Below are positions 15,844-26,520 of a DNA stretch of 64,000 bases, piece by piece. The notes beneath the pieces were generated by a model. That model saw only the letters and a list, made by a program, of their open reading frames with translations. It was not told the origin of the DNA and did not search any database. Position numbers and translations under genes: made by a program. Within the stretch, counting starts at the first letter, position 1. Each line of letters begins with the position of its first letter. This DNA comes from Planctomycetota bacterium (GTDB taxonomy: Bacteria; Planctomycetota; PLA2; JAEUHO01): NCBI GenBank assembly GCA_020851795.1, contig JADZCA010000101.1, positions 1-64,000 on the forward strand. Reading direction: 5' to 3'.

Positions 15844-18288
15844 CTACGTCCCGGCGGGCGCCTCGGGGCCGGGCGCGGCACAGAGCTTCACGAGGCGGGC
15901 GGCGACGTCGGCGTAGAGCGAGCCGCGCACGAACGCGCCCGGCGCGGCGCCCACGCCGGCCTTGCGCCCCGTCAGCAGCGCGATCCCCTGCTCGACGCGG
16001 TCGATCGGCCAGATCGAGAAGCGCCCCCTGCGGCAGGCCTCCACCACGTCCTCGCGCAGCATGAGGTCCTTCGCGTTCGCACGCGGGATCAGCACGCCCT
16101 GGGTCCCCGTGAGCCCGCGCTCGGCGCAGAGGTCGAAGAACCCCTCGATCTTGTCGTTGACGCCGCCCACCGCCTGCACGTCGCCGTGCTGGTTCATCGA
16201 CCCCGTCACGGCGAGGTCCTGGCGCACGGGCGCCCGCGCGAGCGCGGAGAGGATGGCGAAGACCTCGGCGCAGGTGGCGCTGTCGCCCTCGACGCCCCCG
16301 TAGGACTGCTCGAAGACGAGGCTCGCGGTGAAGGCCAGCGGACGGTCCGCCCCGAACGTCTCGCGCAGGTAGCCCGACAGGATCAGCACGCCCTTGTCGT
16401 GCGACGCGCCGGAGAGGTCCACCATGCGCTCGACGTTGACGACGCCCGCGCGGCCCGCCCCCACCGCCGCGGTGATGCGCGCCACCTTGCCGAACCGGTG
16501 GTCGCCGAAGTCGTACACGGCGAGCCCGTTCACCTGCCCGACGCGGCGCCCCGACGTCTGCACGAGGATCAGGCCCTCGCGCACGGCGTCGCGCACGCGA
16601 CGCTCCTCGACGCCGTGACGGCGCGCGGCCGAGAGCTGCGCGCGCCGCACGTGGCCGGCGGACACCGTCGTCGCCCCCTCGCGCACGGCGACGTGGTGCG
16701 CCTCGCGCACGAGGTCGGCCATGCGCCCGAAGCGCACGGAGATCCGCCCCTGGCGCCCCGCCTCGCGCACGCCCTCCTCGGCCAGGTAGGCGAGCGCGTC
16801 GGCGTCGAGCGGGAGGCGCCGCTCGTCCTCGGTGAGCCGGTGGAGCCACGTCGCGTAGCGGTCGAGCGAGGCCTCGTCGAGCGGTACGTCGCCCTCGAAG
16901 GTCGCCTTGACCTTGAAGATCTCGGTGAACTCGGGGTCTCCCTCCCGCATCCCGTACCACGTCGTCTCGTCGCCGATCAGGACGACCTTGACGTTGACCG
17001 GGATCGGGTCGGGGTGGAGCACGGTCGGCGCCGTCGCGAGCAGCGCCTCGGGCGTGCGGATCTCGAGGCGACCGTGGCGCAGCACGCGCTTGAGCTCGTC
17101 CCACAGCCCCTCCTGCGCCAGCACGTCGCGCGCGTGGAGGATCAGGTAGCCGCCGTCGGCGCGCAGGAGGCTCCCCGCGCGGAGGAGCAGGAAGTCGGAG
17201 CGCACGCCCTGGCGCCCGTCGGACTCGCGCTCGACCTGCCCGAGGAGGTTGGTCCAGGTCGGCTGGTCCTCGACGACCACGGGGCAGCCGTGCTGGCCGC
17301 GCCCGTCGAGGAGGAGGTTGACGTGGAACTCGCGGAGCGCCTCCTCGGCGGCGAGCCGGAACGCGTCGGGGCGGCCCGGCGACGTCTCCGCGGCCTCGAG
17401 CAGCACCTGCGCGTACGCCGGGAATCGGTCCACGAAGTGCTCGCGCGCCTCCTCGAGCCACGCCACGACCGCGGGCTCGCGGAACGCGCCGCGCAGGTCC
17501 ACCGCCGACTCGTCCACGATGCGGCGCGCGACCGTGCGCTCGAGCACGTCGAGGGCCTGCTGGCGCTCCCGGGCGATCGCGCGCACCCGCAGCAGCGCCG
17601 CGGTCATCTCCGCCCGCAGTTCTGCGTAGGTCGCCCGGATCTTCGCCTCGTCCTCGGCCTTCACCGCCCCCGCGCGGATCGCGGCGTCGAGGTCGGCCAT
17701 GGAGACGCCCTGCTCGCCGACCACGTGGACGACGTCGGGCTCGGCCGCGGCGCCGCGCTGCGCGGGGCCCGGCGCGAAACCGCGGTCGGCGCACGACTTC
17801 TCGAAGGCGTCGAGGACCTTGCGCTCCTGCTCGCGGTGCGTCGAGACGATCTCCTCGCGCCGGCGGGCGTACCCCTCGTCCTCGGCGAGCCGGCGGATCG
17901 CGTCGGCGACGTGCTCGCACGCCTTCTCGACCGCGGACGCGAACGCGCGCCCCTGCCCGCGGGGCAGCTCGAGCAGGCGCGGCCGCTCGGGGTGGCGGAA
18001 GTGGTTGACGTAGACGCGGTCCCGCGGCAGCTCGCAGCGCAGGGTCAGCTCGTCGAGCAGCCCGCGCACGATGTCGGGCTTGCCGAGCCCACGCGGCCCC
18101 GCCACGAACACGTGGTAGCCGGGTGCGTAGAGCTCGAGGCCGAGACGCAGCGCCTCGAGCGCGTCGGGCTGGCCCATCGCCTCGATGAACGAGAGGTGCC
18201 CGTCGTGGCTCGCGCGCTGGGCGAGCCGGCGCGGGCAGCGCCAGCGCAGCGCCTTCGCCGGGAGCGGTCGCGGGGGCGCGTCGCGCAT
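15844..18288 (-). CDS. LonB-type ATP-dependent protease
   Basis: An 814-residue Lon-like protease of the LonB/YcbZ group (COG1067-like), lacking the classical Lon N-terminal domain. The AAA region begins near residue 40; the P-loop reads GPRGLGKPD, with Pro where Thr/Ser normally binds the Mg-nucleotide. A long helical insertion precedes the second half of the ATPase. The C-terminal protease domain has Ser670 in EGDSAT and Lys713 in NDKIEGF, a spacing of 43 residues as in E. coli Lon (679/722). The ATG at 18288 was chosen because the family starts near DAPPRPLPAKALRW. It is divergent from ruvC, and its substrates are unknown. Confidence 0.9.
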   Translation of the reverse strand: MRDAPPRPLPAKALRWRCPRRLAQRASHDGHLSFIEAMGQPDALEALRLGLELYAPGYHVFVAGPRGLGKPDIVRGLLDELTLRCELPRDRVYVNHFRHPERPRLLELPRGQGRAFASAVEKACEHVADAIRRLAEDEGYARRREEIVSTHREQERKVLDAFEKSCADRGFAPGPAQRGAAAEPDVVHVVGEQGVSMADLDAAIRAGAVKAEDEAKIRATYAELRAEMTAALLRVRAIARERQQALDVLERTVARRIVDESAVDLRGAFREPAVVAWLEEAREHFVDRFPAYAQVLLEAAETSPGRPDAFRLAAEEALREFHVNLLLDGRGQHGCPVVVEDQPTWTNLLGQVERESDGRQGVRSDFLLLRAGSLLRADGGYLILHARDVLAQEGLWDELKRVLRHGRLEIRTPEALLATAPTVLHPDPIPVNVKVVLIGDETTWYGMREGDPEFTEIFKVKATFEGDVPLDEASLDRYATWLHRLTEDERRLPLDADALAYLAEEGVREAGRQGRISVRFGRMADLVREAHHVAVREGATTVSAGHVRRAQLSAARRHGVEERRVRDAVREGLILVQTSGRRVGQVNGLAVYDFGDHRFGKVARITAAVGAGRAGVVNVERMVDLSGASHDKGVLILSGYLRETFGADRPLAFTASLVFEQSYGGVEGDSATCAEVFAILSALARAPVRQDLAVTGSMNQHGDVQAVGGVNDKIEGFFDLCAERGLTGTQGVLIPRANAKDLMLREDVVEACRRGRFSIWPIDRVEQGIALLTGRKAGVGAAPGAFVRGSLYADVAARLVKLCAAPGPEAPAGT

Positions 18289-18378
18289 GGCGGGTCTCCG
18301 TCGAGGCACGGCGCCATCCTCGCACGCGGGCGGCGGGCCTCCCGCGGACGGTCGCGGCGGCCGGCGCCGGCCGACGGG

Positions 18379-18384
18379 TACGAT
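18379..18384 (+). promoter_or_regulatory. Leaderless -10 of ruvC
   Basis: TACGAT ends six bases before the ruvC GTG start at 18391. No -35 was recognised. Confidence 0.5.
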
Positions 18385-18390
18385 GCGCGG

Positions 18391-19011
18391 GTGCGCCTGC
18401 CCGACCGTCCCCTCCGCGTGCTCGGCATCGACCCGGGCACCCACGTCTGCGGGTGGGGCGTGGTCGCCCGCGAGGGCGCGCGGCTCGTGACGCTCGGCTT
18501 CGGCGCGGCGCGCGCGCGCGCCGCCGACCCCATCGAGCGCCGCCTCGCCGCGATCGCCGTGGCGCTGCGCGAGGTCGTCGCCGCGCACGCGCCCGACGCC
18601 GCGGCCCTCGAGGACGTCTTCTACGGCCGCGACGTCCGCGCCGCGGTGCGCATCGGCGAGGCGCGCGGCGCCGCGCTGCTCGTGCTGGCCGAGGCGGGCG
18701 TGCCCGTCACGAGCTACACGAACAACGTCGTCAAGCGCGCGGTCGCGGGCGGCGGGCGCGCCGACAAGGCCCGCGTGCAGACGATGGCCCGCGCGGTGCT
18801 CGGGCTCGCCAACCTCGGGGGCCCGCTCGACGCCTCCGACGCGCTCGCGCTCGCGATCTGCCACCACCACCAGGCGGGGGCCGAGGCGCTGTCGGGGGCG
18901 GCGGCCGTCCCGGGCCGTCGCGCGTCGCGCCGCGGCGCGCTCTCGCCGCGCATCGCCGCGGCCGTCGAGGCGATGCGCGTCGCCGAGCGCGCCCGCCGGA
19001 GGGCGCCGTGA
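18391..19011 (+). CDS. ruvC: Holliday junction resolvase RuvC
   Basis: A 206-residue crossover junction endodeoxyribonuclease. The RNase H-like core carries the four catalytic acids: Asp14 (GIDPGT), Glu74 (LEDVFY), Asp147 and Asp150 (DASDALALA). The tail beyond residue 170 is an Arg/Ala-rich extension of about 30 residues. RuvC cleaves four-way junctions moved by RuvAB; ruvA and ruvB are not in the window. Its stop overlaps the GTG of the PqqD-like gene, so it heads a three-gene run. Confidence 0.96.
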   Translation: MRLPDRPLRVLGIDPGTHVCGWGVVAREGARLVTLGFGAARARAADPIERRLAAIAVALREVVAAHAPDAAALEDVFYGRDVRAAVRIGEARGAALLVLAEAGVPVTSYTNNVVKRAVAGGGRADKARVQTMARAVLGLANLGGPLDASDALALAICHHHQAGAEALSGAAAVPGRRASRRGALSPRIAAAVEAMRVAERARRRAP

Positions 19012-19292
19012 GCGAGCCGTTGCGCCTCTCCCCCGACGCCGCCGTCGCCGAGCTCTCCGGCGAGGCCGTGGTGCTGCACGTCAAGGACGGCCGCTACTTC
19101 TCCGCCAACGGCACCGGCGCCGCGCTGCTGCGCCGCCTCGCCGCGGGCGGCGCCACGCGCGAAACGCTCGCCGACGAGCTGGTGCGCCTCGGCGCCGACC
19201 GCGCGCGGGCGACCGCCGACGTCGAGGCGTGGCTCGCCCGCCTCGTCGCCGCGCGCCTGCTCGAGGGCGCGGCGGGGCCGGCGACGCGATGA
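19008..19292 (+). CDS. PqqD-family peptide-binding protein
   Basis: A 94-residue PqqD-like winged-helix protein. It opens with the strand LRLSPDAAVAELSGEAVVL, followed by DGRYFSANGTGAALLRRLA, the usual PqqD core (YxLNxxGxxIwxLL), then a helical C-terminus. PqqD domains hold precursor peptides for maturation enzymes. It is coupled by 4-base overlaps to ruvC before it and an HprK-like gene after it. Small PqqD plus HprK-related kinase pairs are known from uncharacterised peptide systems. No precursor or radical SAM gene is next to it here. Confidence 0.8.
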   Translation: MSEPLRLSPDAAVAELSGEAVVLHVKDGRYFSANGTGAALLRRLAAGGATRETLADELVRLGADRARATADVEAWLARLVAARLLEGAAGPATR

Positions 19293-20242
19293 CGTCCGCC
19301 GCGGGGACGCGGTGGCTGCGCGCCGGCCGCGTGCCGGTCGTCGTGCGCGGCGACGCCGCCCTCGTCGCCGCGGCCGTGGGCCCGCTCGCGACCCTCGAGG
19401 ACGACGCGGGGCCCGGGGCGACGCGCGCCGACGCGCCGCTCGAGGTGGCGGTCGAGGTCGCCCCCGCGCCGCCGACGTTCTCCGGCCCGCACCGCACGCG
19501 CTTCGTCCCCGGTCGCGAGGGCGACCGCGTCGAGGCCGACGGACTCGGCGAGGCGCTCCTGCGCCCCGACGGTCGCGTCGTGCTCCGCCTGCGCGCGGAC
19601 GCGCCGCCGGGCGACGAGGCCTCCGAGCGGCTGACGGTGCCCGCGCTGGCCGAGGCGCTGCGGCGCCGTGGCGCGCGGCTCCTGCACGCCGCGGTGCTGC
19701 GGACGCCCGACGGGGCGGGCGCGCTGCTCGTGCCCGCCGTGCGCGGCCGCGGCAAGACGACGCTCTCGCTCTCGTTGCGCCGGCACGGCTTCGCGCTGCT
19801 CTCCGACGACCGCGGGTTCCTGCTCGACGCAGCGACGGGCCCCGAGGTCGACCCGTGGCCCGAGGTGCCCCGCGTGGGCGACCGCAGCCTCTTCCTGCTC
19901 CCGCCCCACGTCGCCACCGGGCCCCGCGACCCGCGCACGGGCAAGGCGCCCGCGCCTTCGCTGCTGCCCCCGCGCCTGACGTCGCCGCTCCCCGTCGTCG
20001 GCGTGCTGCTGCCGCGGCTCGTGGACGGGCGGGGCGGTGCGGTCTCCCCCGCGGGCGGGGCCGCGGCGCTCGCCGCCGTGGTCGCGAACGCGGTGGTCGC
20101 GACGGACCCGACGACGACGGCGGCCACGCTGACCGCGGTCGCGGCGCTGCTCGCGCGCGTCCCGTGTGCGCAGGTCGAGGTCGGCGACGACCCCGCGACG
20201 CTCGCCGCCGCCGTGCGCGCCCGCTTCGACGCGACCGCCTGA
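19289..20242 (+). CDS. HprK-related kinase-like protein
   Basis: A 317-residue protein whose centre looks like the HPr kinase fold. AVRGRGKTTLSLSL (about 147-160) is a P-loop and FALLSDDRGFLLD follows about 12 residues later, the same spacing as the P-loop and DD motif of HprK. The first 130 residues are variable, with an ATP-grasp-free beta-rich look. The true HprK signature helix is not evident, so the substrate is probably not HPr. It is translationally coupled to the PqqD-like gene, which suggests the two act together on a peptide or protein. Enzymatic function is inferred only. Confidence 0.75.
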   Translation: MTSAAGTRWLRAGRVPVVVRGDAALVAAAVGPLATLEDDAGPGATRADAPLEVAVEVAPAPPTFSGPHRTRFVPGREGDRVEADGLGEALLRPDGRVVLRLRADAPPGDEASERLTVPALAEALRRRGARLLHAAVLRTPDGAGALLVPAVRGRGKTTLSLSLRRHGFALLSDDRGFLLDAATGPEVDPWPEVPRVGDRSLFLLPPHVATGPRDPRTGKAPAPSLLPPRLTSPLPVVGVLLPRLVDGRGGAVSPAGGAAALAAVVANAVVATDPTTTAATLTAVAALLARVPCAQVEVGDDPATLAAAVRARFDATA

Positions 20243-20340
20243 GCCGGGGTCCCGGCGGACGGCGCGGGGCTCCGTGGCGCGACCGGCGCCCGACGTGCGT
20301 CGCGCGCTCGACGAGCGTCGTCGTCGGCGGGTCCGGCCGG

Positions 20341-21090
20341 CTACGCGAGCGCGCGGCGGCCCGCGGGTTCGCGCTCGAGCACCCAAGGCAGGAAGAGGTC
20401 GTGGACGCCGCGCGCCGCGCGCAACGCCGCCGGGCCGAGCGGCTCGGCCGCGAAGGACGGCAGCCGCGCCGTGTAGAGGCGCGCGAGCACCTCGCGGTCC
20501 GCCGGGGAGACGGGGCGCACGGGCCCCTCGGGGGCGCAGCGGCGGTGCACCACGCCGCCGGCCACCGGCGAGAACAGGGCGTCGCGGCCGACCTCGGTCT
20601 CGCAGACGGGGCACGGGTCGAGGTGGGGCCGGTGGCCGGTCGCGGACAGCGCCCGCGCCTCGAACACCGCGACCCACGTCCCCGCCGCCGGAGGCGGAGC
20701 CGAGGCCACGGCCTTGAGCGCGGTCGCGCCCGCGAGGAACAGCGCCTCGTTGCCCAGCGCCGGGCGCGCGAGGTCGCGCAGCAGCGCGAGCACGTAGCAC
20801 CCGGCGGCGAAGCGGTCCACGTCGTCGCGCAGGCCGCGCAGTCCGTCGGTGACGCGGAAGGAGCGGAGCAGCTCGAGCTCGGCGCCCCGCCGGGGCAGGA
20901 GGTCGGCCTCGCCGAGCACCCCCAGCGGGACGCCGCCCTGGAACGCGCCCTTGTGCGCGCGCGCGCCCTTGGCGAGCGCCGGCACGAGCCCGTGCTCGGG
21001 GGTGACGAGGTGGACGACCTGGCTCGTCTCGGCGAAGTCCACCGTCCGCACGACGATCGCGACGGTCCGGTAGCCGCGGGGCGCGCCCAT
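20341..21090 (-). CDS. recO: DNA repair protein RecO
   Basis: A 249-residue RecO. The N-terminal OB fold (YRTVAIVVRTVDFAETSQVV) is followed by the helical domain with the Cys cluster CPVC...RRC (about 159-184), a likely zinc site. RecO loads RecA on SSB-coated DNA with RecR and RecF. The ATG is preceded on the minus strand by TACGCT ending eight bases away. It is divergent from the TPR lipoprotein gene, with only 54 bases between the two starts. Confidence 0.92.
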   Translation of the reverse strand: MGAPRGYRTVAIVVRTVDFAETSQVVHLVTPEHGLVPALAKGARAHKGAFQGGVPLGVLGEADLLPRRGAELELLRSFRVTDGLRGLRDDVDRFAAGCYVLALLRDLARPALGNEALFLAGATALKAVASAPPPAAGTWVAVFEARALSATGHRPHLDPCPVCETEVGRDALFSPVAGGVVHRRCAPEGPVRPVSPADREVLARLYTARLPSFAAEPLGPAALRAARGVHDLFLPWVLEREPAGRRALA

Positions 21091-21098
21091 GGGGCCGC

Positions 21099-21136
21099 AG
21101 CGTACCCGTTGCCCCGCCCCGGCCCGCCGGTATCGT
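21099..21136. promoter_or_regulatory. Back-to-back promoters recO / TPR lipoprotein
   Basis: AGCGTA (21099-21104, TACGCT on the minus strand) and TATCGT (21131-21136, plus strand) each end eight bases before the start codon of their gene. Both transcripts would be leaderless or nearly so. Confidence 0.5.
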
Positions 21137-21144
21137 GGCGCCCG

Positions 21145-22575
21145 ATGCCGCCCCCCGCGCCGCGCACCCTGGTCGCCGTCCTCGCGCTCGCCGCGGCGGG
21201 CTGCGCCACCCGCACCGACCCCGACCCGGGCCGCCCCTACCAGTCGCCCAACGCGGTCTCGGGCGGGACCCGGGGCGGCGGGCGCCCCGCGGCCCCGAGC
21301 CTCGAGGCGCAGCACGACGACGAGCGGGCGCTCGCCGAGAAGAAGGCCGCCGAGGCCAAGGCCGCGCGCGACAAGTCCATCCGCGAGGCGGACGCGCTGT
21401 GGGCGAAGGCGCAGGCCGAGCCCGACCCCGACGACGCGGCCGACCTCTACCGCGAGATCTACGACGACCACAAGGAGTCCGAGCACGCGGAAGAGGCGAA
21501 GTGGATGGAGGGGGTCAAGGCCTACGAGGCCGGCGAGTGGTCGCGCACGATCACCGTGCTCGACGAGTTCACCCGCGACCACCCCGCGCACCCGCACCTC
21601 GCCGACGCGGAGCGGATGCTCTACGACGCGTCGATCCACGAGTTCGACCGCACGAAGGGCTTCCTCGGCGTCTTCCGCTCCGACAAGAAGGCCTACGACG
21701 GCCTCAACGCGATCGTCGAGCGCTTCCCGCAGGGCTCCTACCCCGACGACGCGCTGCTCGCGCTCGGCGACGCCTACCTCCGCGCCGACGACCCGGCGGC
21801 GGCCGCGCTCCAGTACAAGAACCTGCTGCTGCGCTACCCGGACAGCGAGTGGTCGTTCCAAGCCCGCCTGCGGCTGGGCGACGCCTACCTCGCGCGCGAC
21901 CAGGGCACCGAGTACCACGCCGGGTACGTGGACCTCGACCCGCGCCAGCCGGTGACGCCCCAGGCCCAGGGCTCGCGCCCCGTGCGCTCCTGCGTCGAGG
22001 CCGCGCTCGAGAGCTACGAGGCCTTCCTCGCGCGGCTCGAAGCCGACCCCGCGCGGGCGCGCGAGTACGCCGCCGAGGTGGCCTACGCCCGCGAGCGCGC
22101 GTCGTTCTGCCGCAGCCGCCTCGCCGACAAGGACCGCTCGGTGGCGGCCTGGTACGCGGGCCGAGGTGAAGCCGAGGCGGCCTCGACCTACGAGCGCTTC
22201 GCGCAGAACGTCGAGGCCGGGCGCCGCTGGAGCGACGGCGTGGCCGCGGCCCCCGCGCCCCGCACGACGCCGCCGCCCGCGCCGCCCGCCGTGCGTCCGC
22301 CGACCCCGCCCCCGCCCACCCCGCCGCCGGCGCCCCGCGTCGTCACGCCCGCCCCGCCGACCCCGCCGACGCCCCCGCCGGCCCCGCGCGTCGTCGCGCC
22401 GCCGCCGACGCCGGCCCCGCGCGTGATCCCCACCCCGCCGCCGACGCCGCCGGTCTCGCCGCCCCCGCCCTCGTTCCAGACGCCGACGGCGACCGGGCCG
22501 TCGGGCGTCCCGCCGCCGGCGCCGGGCACGCTGCCGCCGCCGCGCCGACGCACGGTCTCCTCGGGGACGCCGTGA
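21145..22575 (+). CDS. TPR lipoprotein with proline-rich tail
   Basis: A 476-residue lipoprotein. The lipobox AAGC (Cys20) ends a short signal. A Lys/Ala-rich charged helix (about 65-95) precedes TPR-like helices (about 95-260) of the kind found in BamD and YbgF/CpoB: WMEGVKAYEAGEW, LADAERMLYDASIHEF, PDDALLALGDAYL, LQYKNLLLRYPDSEWSFQA. The last 110 residues are almost all Pro, Ala, Val, Arg and Thr with repeated PAPRVV units. A role as an envelope scaffold or assembly factor is likely. The stop overlaps the lptE start, tying it to outer-membrane biogenesis. Confidence 0.82.
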   Translation: MPPPAPRTLVAVLALAAAGCATRTDPDPGRPYQSPNAVSGGTRGGGRPAAPSLEAQHDDERALAEKKAAEAKAARDKSIREADALWAKAQAEPDPDDAADLYREIYDDHKESEHAEEAKWMEGVKAYEAGEWSRTITVLDEFTRDHPAHPHLADAERMLYDASIHEFDRTKGFLGVFRSDKKAYDGLNAIVERFPQGSYPDDALLALGDAYLRADDPAAAALQYKNLLLRYPDSEWSFQARLRLGDAYLARDQGTEYHAGYVDLDPRQPVTPQAQGSRPVRSCVEAALESYEAFLARLEADPARAREYAAEVAYARERASFCRSRLADKDRSVAAWYAGRGEAEAASTYERFAQNVEAGRRWSDGVAAAPAPRTTPPPAPPAVRPPTPPPPTPPPAPRVVTPAPPTPPTPPPAPRVVAPPPTPAPRVIPTPPPTPPVSPPPPSFQTPTATGPSGVPPPAPGTLPPPRRRTVSSGTP

Positions 22576-23156
22576 CCGCGGGCCGCGCCCGCCTCGGCGC
22601 GGGGCTCGCGCTCGGGCTCGCGCTCGCCGTCGTCGGTTGCGGGTACTCCACGTCGCGCCTCGTCGAGGCGCCGGGCGTGCAGACGGTGGCGGTCGCGCAG
22701 TTCGACAACCGCACGTACCGCCGCGACCTCGAGCAGCGCTTCACCAAGATCCTCGCCGAGGAGGTGCGCGCGCGCACCCCGTGGCGCGTCGCCTCGGTCG
22801 GCTCGGCCGACGCGGTGCTCGAGGGGGCGATCGAGGACGCCGAGGCGCCGATCCTCTCCGAGGAGGACGACCAGGCGCGCACCCCCATCGCGCAGCGCTA
22901 CCGCGTCCGCGTGAAGGGCCAGCTCACCGACCGCCGCACGGGCCGCGTGATCCGCAGCTTCGACGTGACCTCCTTCGAGGCGTTCGCGCCGGGCAGCTAC
23001 GGCGAGACGGAGGACGCCTCGGCCACCGACACCGTGCTCGGCTCGGCCGCGCGCTCGGTGGTGCACGCGCTCGAGCGCCCGATCGGGGATCCCGCGCGCA
23101 CGCCGCCGGGAGCGCGGGTGCACCCCCGCAACCCCTTCGCCTCCGAACCCCGATAG
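22572..23156 (+). CDS. lptE: LPS-assembly lipoprotein LptE
   Basis: A 194-residue LptE-like lipoprotein. The signal ends at VVGCGYS (lipobox Cys23), followed by the family pattern GVQTVAVAQFDNRTYRRDLEQRF and LAEEVRART. LptE plugs the LptD barrel and helps insert lipopolysaccharide in the outer membrane. The GTG start overlaps the TPR lipoprotein stop. LptD is not in the window. The C-terminus is Pro/Arg-rich and ends beside a large hairpin. Confidence 0.88.
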   Translation: MTAGRARLGAGLALGLALAVVGCGYSTSRLVEAPGVQTVAVAQFDNRTYRRDLEQRFTKILAEEVRARTPWRVASVGSADAVLEGAIEDAEAPILSEEDDQARTPIAQRYRVRVKGQLTDRRTGRVIRSFDVTSFEAFAPGSYGETEDASATDTVLGSAARSVVHALERPIGDPARTPPGARVHPRNPFASEPR

Positions 23157-23214
23157 GAGCCCGTCCCGAACGCGGGAGGGCTGGGGGCTGACCCGCGAGA
23201 CGGGCTCCTACAGG
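23154..23214. repeat. TAGGAGCCCGTC hairpin after lptE
   Basis: TAGGAGCCCGTC at the lptE stop codon pairs with GACGGGCTCCTA about 45 bases later, and CGCGGG/CCCGCG pair inside. There is no T-run. Half-copies (GGAGCCCGTCCCG near 25652; GTAGGAGCC near 58286) suggest a dispersed repeat rather than a simple terminator. Confidence 0.6.
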
Positions 23215-23589
23215 GCTCAGAGGAGCGGAGAAGGAGGGAAGAGAAGACGGGAAGGAGCGAGAGAGGAGACGCGAAGGGTAAGGCCGGAGCCGGGAGGCGC
23301 CGGGACCCGGAACCGACGGAGCCCGGAACCCACCGAATCGGAACGAACGGAACCCCGAGCGGCCGGAGCGGGAGTGCAGGGGCGCTCGAGGCCGCGCGGG
23401 CCGAAGGACGCCTGGAGGGACGAGTCCGGGGGCGCCCGGGTGTGCGGCCCCGCGGGCACGTGTCGGACGAGGAGATCGGGAGTCGGTGAGCTCGCGGCGC
23501 GGAGCCGGGGGGCGGGGAGCCGCCCGCGACGGCGCCGCGAGCCGCGCGCACCCGGGGGGTCAGCCCGACGAGGCGGTACACTCCGCCCC
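23157..23589. other. 433-base spacer with polypurine tract
   Basis: No gene is supported. After the hairpin comes a strongly purine-rich run on the plus strand (about 23217-23285) and then CGGAAC/GGAGC-rich repeats to about 23370, followed by ordinary GC-rich sequence and a TACACT box at 23577. The purine bias and repeats resemble those at 46846-46950. Confidence 0.6.
23577..23582 (+). promoter_or_regulatory. Leaderless -10 of ftsH
   Basis: TACACT ends seven bases before the ftsH ATG. No -35 was recognised. Confidence 0.45.
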
Positions 23590-25644
<2,055 letters not shown>

Positions 25645-25675
25645 GGGCCGGAGGAGCCCGTCCCGGCGTCCCGCG

Positions 25676-26473
25676 ATGCGCCCCCTCGTCGTCGGGATCG
25701 TCAACGTCACGCCGGACTCGTTCTCCGACGGCGGCCAGCACGCCACACCGCAGGCCGCCGTCGCGCACGCCCTCGCGCTGGTCGAGGAGGGCGCCGACGC
25801 GCTCGACGTCGGCGGCGAGAGCACCCGCCCGGGCGCGACCCCCGTCCCCGCCGACGAGGAGGCGGCGCGCGTCGTGCCGGTGGTCGCCGCGCTGCGCGAG
25901 CGCGGCGTCGCGCTCCCGGTCTTCGTGGACACCCGCAAGGCCGCGGTCGCCGCCGCGGCGCTGGCGGCCGGCGCCACGATGGTCAACGACGTGAGCGCGG
26001 GCCTCGACGACCCGGCCATGCTCGCGACCGCCGCGCGGGCCGGGGCGGGCGTCGTGCTCATGCACAAGCAGGGCGACCCCGCGACGATGCAGCGCGCCCC
26101 CCGCTACGGCGACGTCGTCGAGGAGGTGCTGGCCCACCTCGTGGCCCGGGCGGACGCGGCGCAAGCCGCCGGGGTCCCGCCCGAGCGGATCTGGGTGGAC
26201 CCCGGGATCGGCTTCGGCAAGACCTTCGCCCACAACGAGGCCCTGCTCCGGGCGCTCGAGCGGTTCGTGGCGACGGGCCGGCCGGTCCTGCTCGGCGCGT
26301 CGCGCAAGGCCTTCCTCGGGGCGATCACGGGCCGCCCGGTCCTCGAGCGCCTCGCGGGGTCGCTGGCCTGCGCGGCGCGCGCCGCCCAGGCGGGCGTCCG
26401 CGCCGTCCGCGTCCACGACGTCGCCGCGACCGTGGACCTGCTCGCGGTCCTCGACCGCGTCGCGCCGCCGTAG
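25676..26473 (+). CDS. folP: Dihydropteroate synthase
   Basis: A 265-residue DHPS, the TIM-barrel enzyme that condenses p-aminobenzoate with dihydropterin pyrophosphate in folate synthesis. All family signatures are present: GIVNVTPDSFSDGG, DVGGESTRPGA, MVNDVSA, PGIGFGKT, LLGASRKAFLG and the final RVHDV. The order ftsH-folP-cdaA is a common chromosomal neighbourhood in Gram-positive and some other bacteria. Confidence 0.97.
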   Translation: MRPLVVGIVNVTPDSFSDGGQHATPQAAVAHALALVEEGADALDVGGESTRPGATPVPADEEAARVVPVVAALRERGVALPVFVDTRKAAVAAAALAAGATMVNDVSAGLDDPAMLATAARAGAGVVLMHKQGDPATMQRAPRYGDVVEEVLAHLVARADAAQAAGVPPERIWVDPGIGFGKTFAHNEALLRALERFVATGRPVLLGASRKAFLGAITGRPVLERLAGSLACAARAAQAGVRAVRVHDVAATVDLLAVLDRVAPP

Positions 26474-26484
26474 CCCGCGTCGGC

Positions 26485-26514
26485 GTGGCAGGTCGGCCGC
26501 GCCACGGGTAGGAT
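26485..26514 (+). promoter_or_regulatory. Promoter of cdaA
   Basis: GTGGCA (26485-26490) and TAGGAT (26509-26514) with an 18-base spacer; the -10 ends six bases before the GTG. This is the clearest case in the window where a -35 can also be suggested. Confidence 0.5.
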
Positions 26515-26520
26515 CCGCGC

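Noticed and set aside
22258..22560. Repeat array of CCGCCG-rich units
   Set aside because: It is the proline-rich coding tail of the TPR lipoprotein, in frame throughout.
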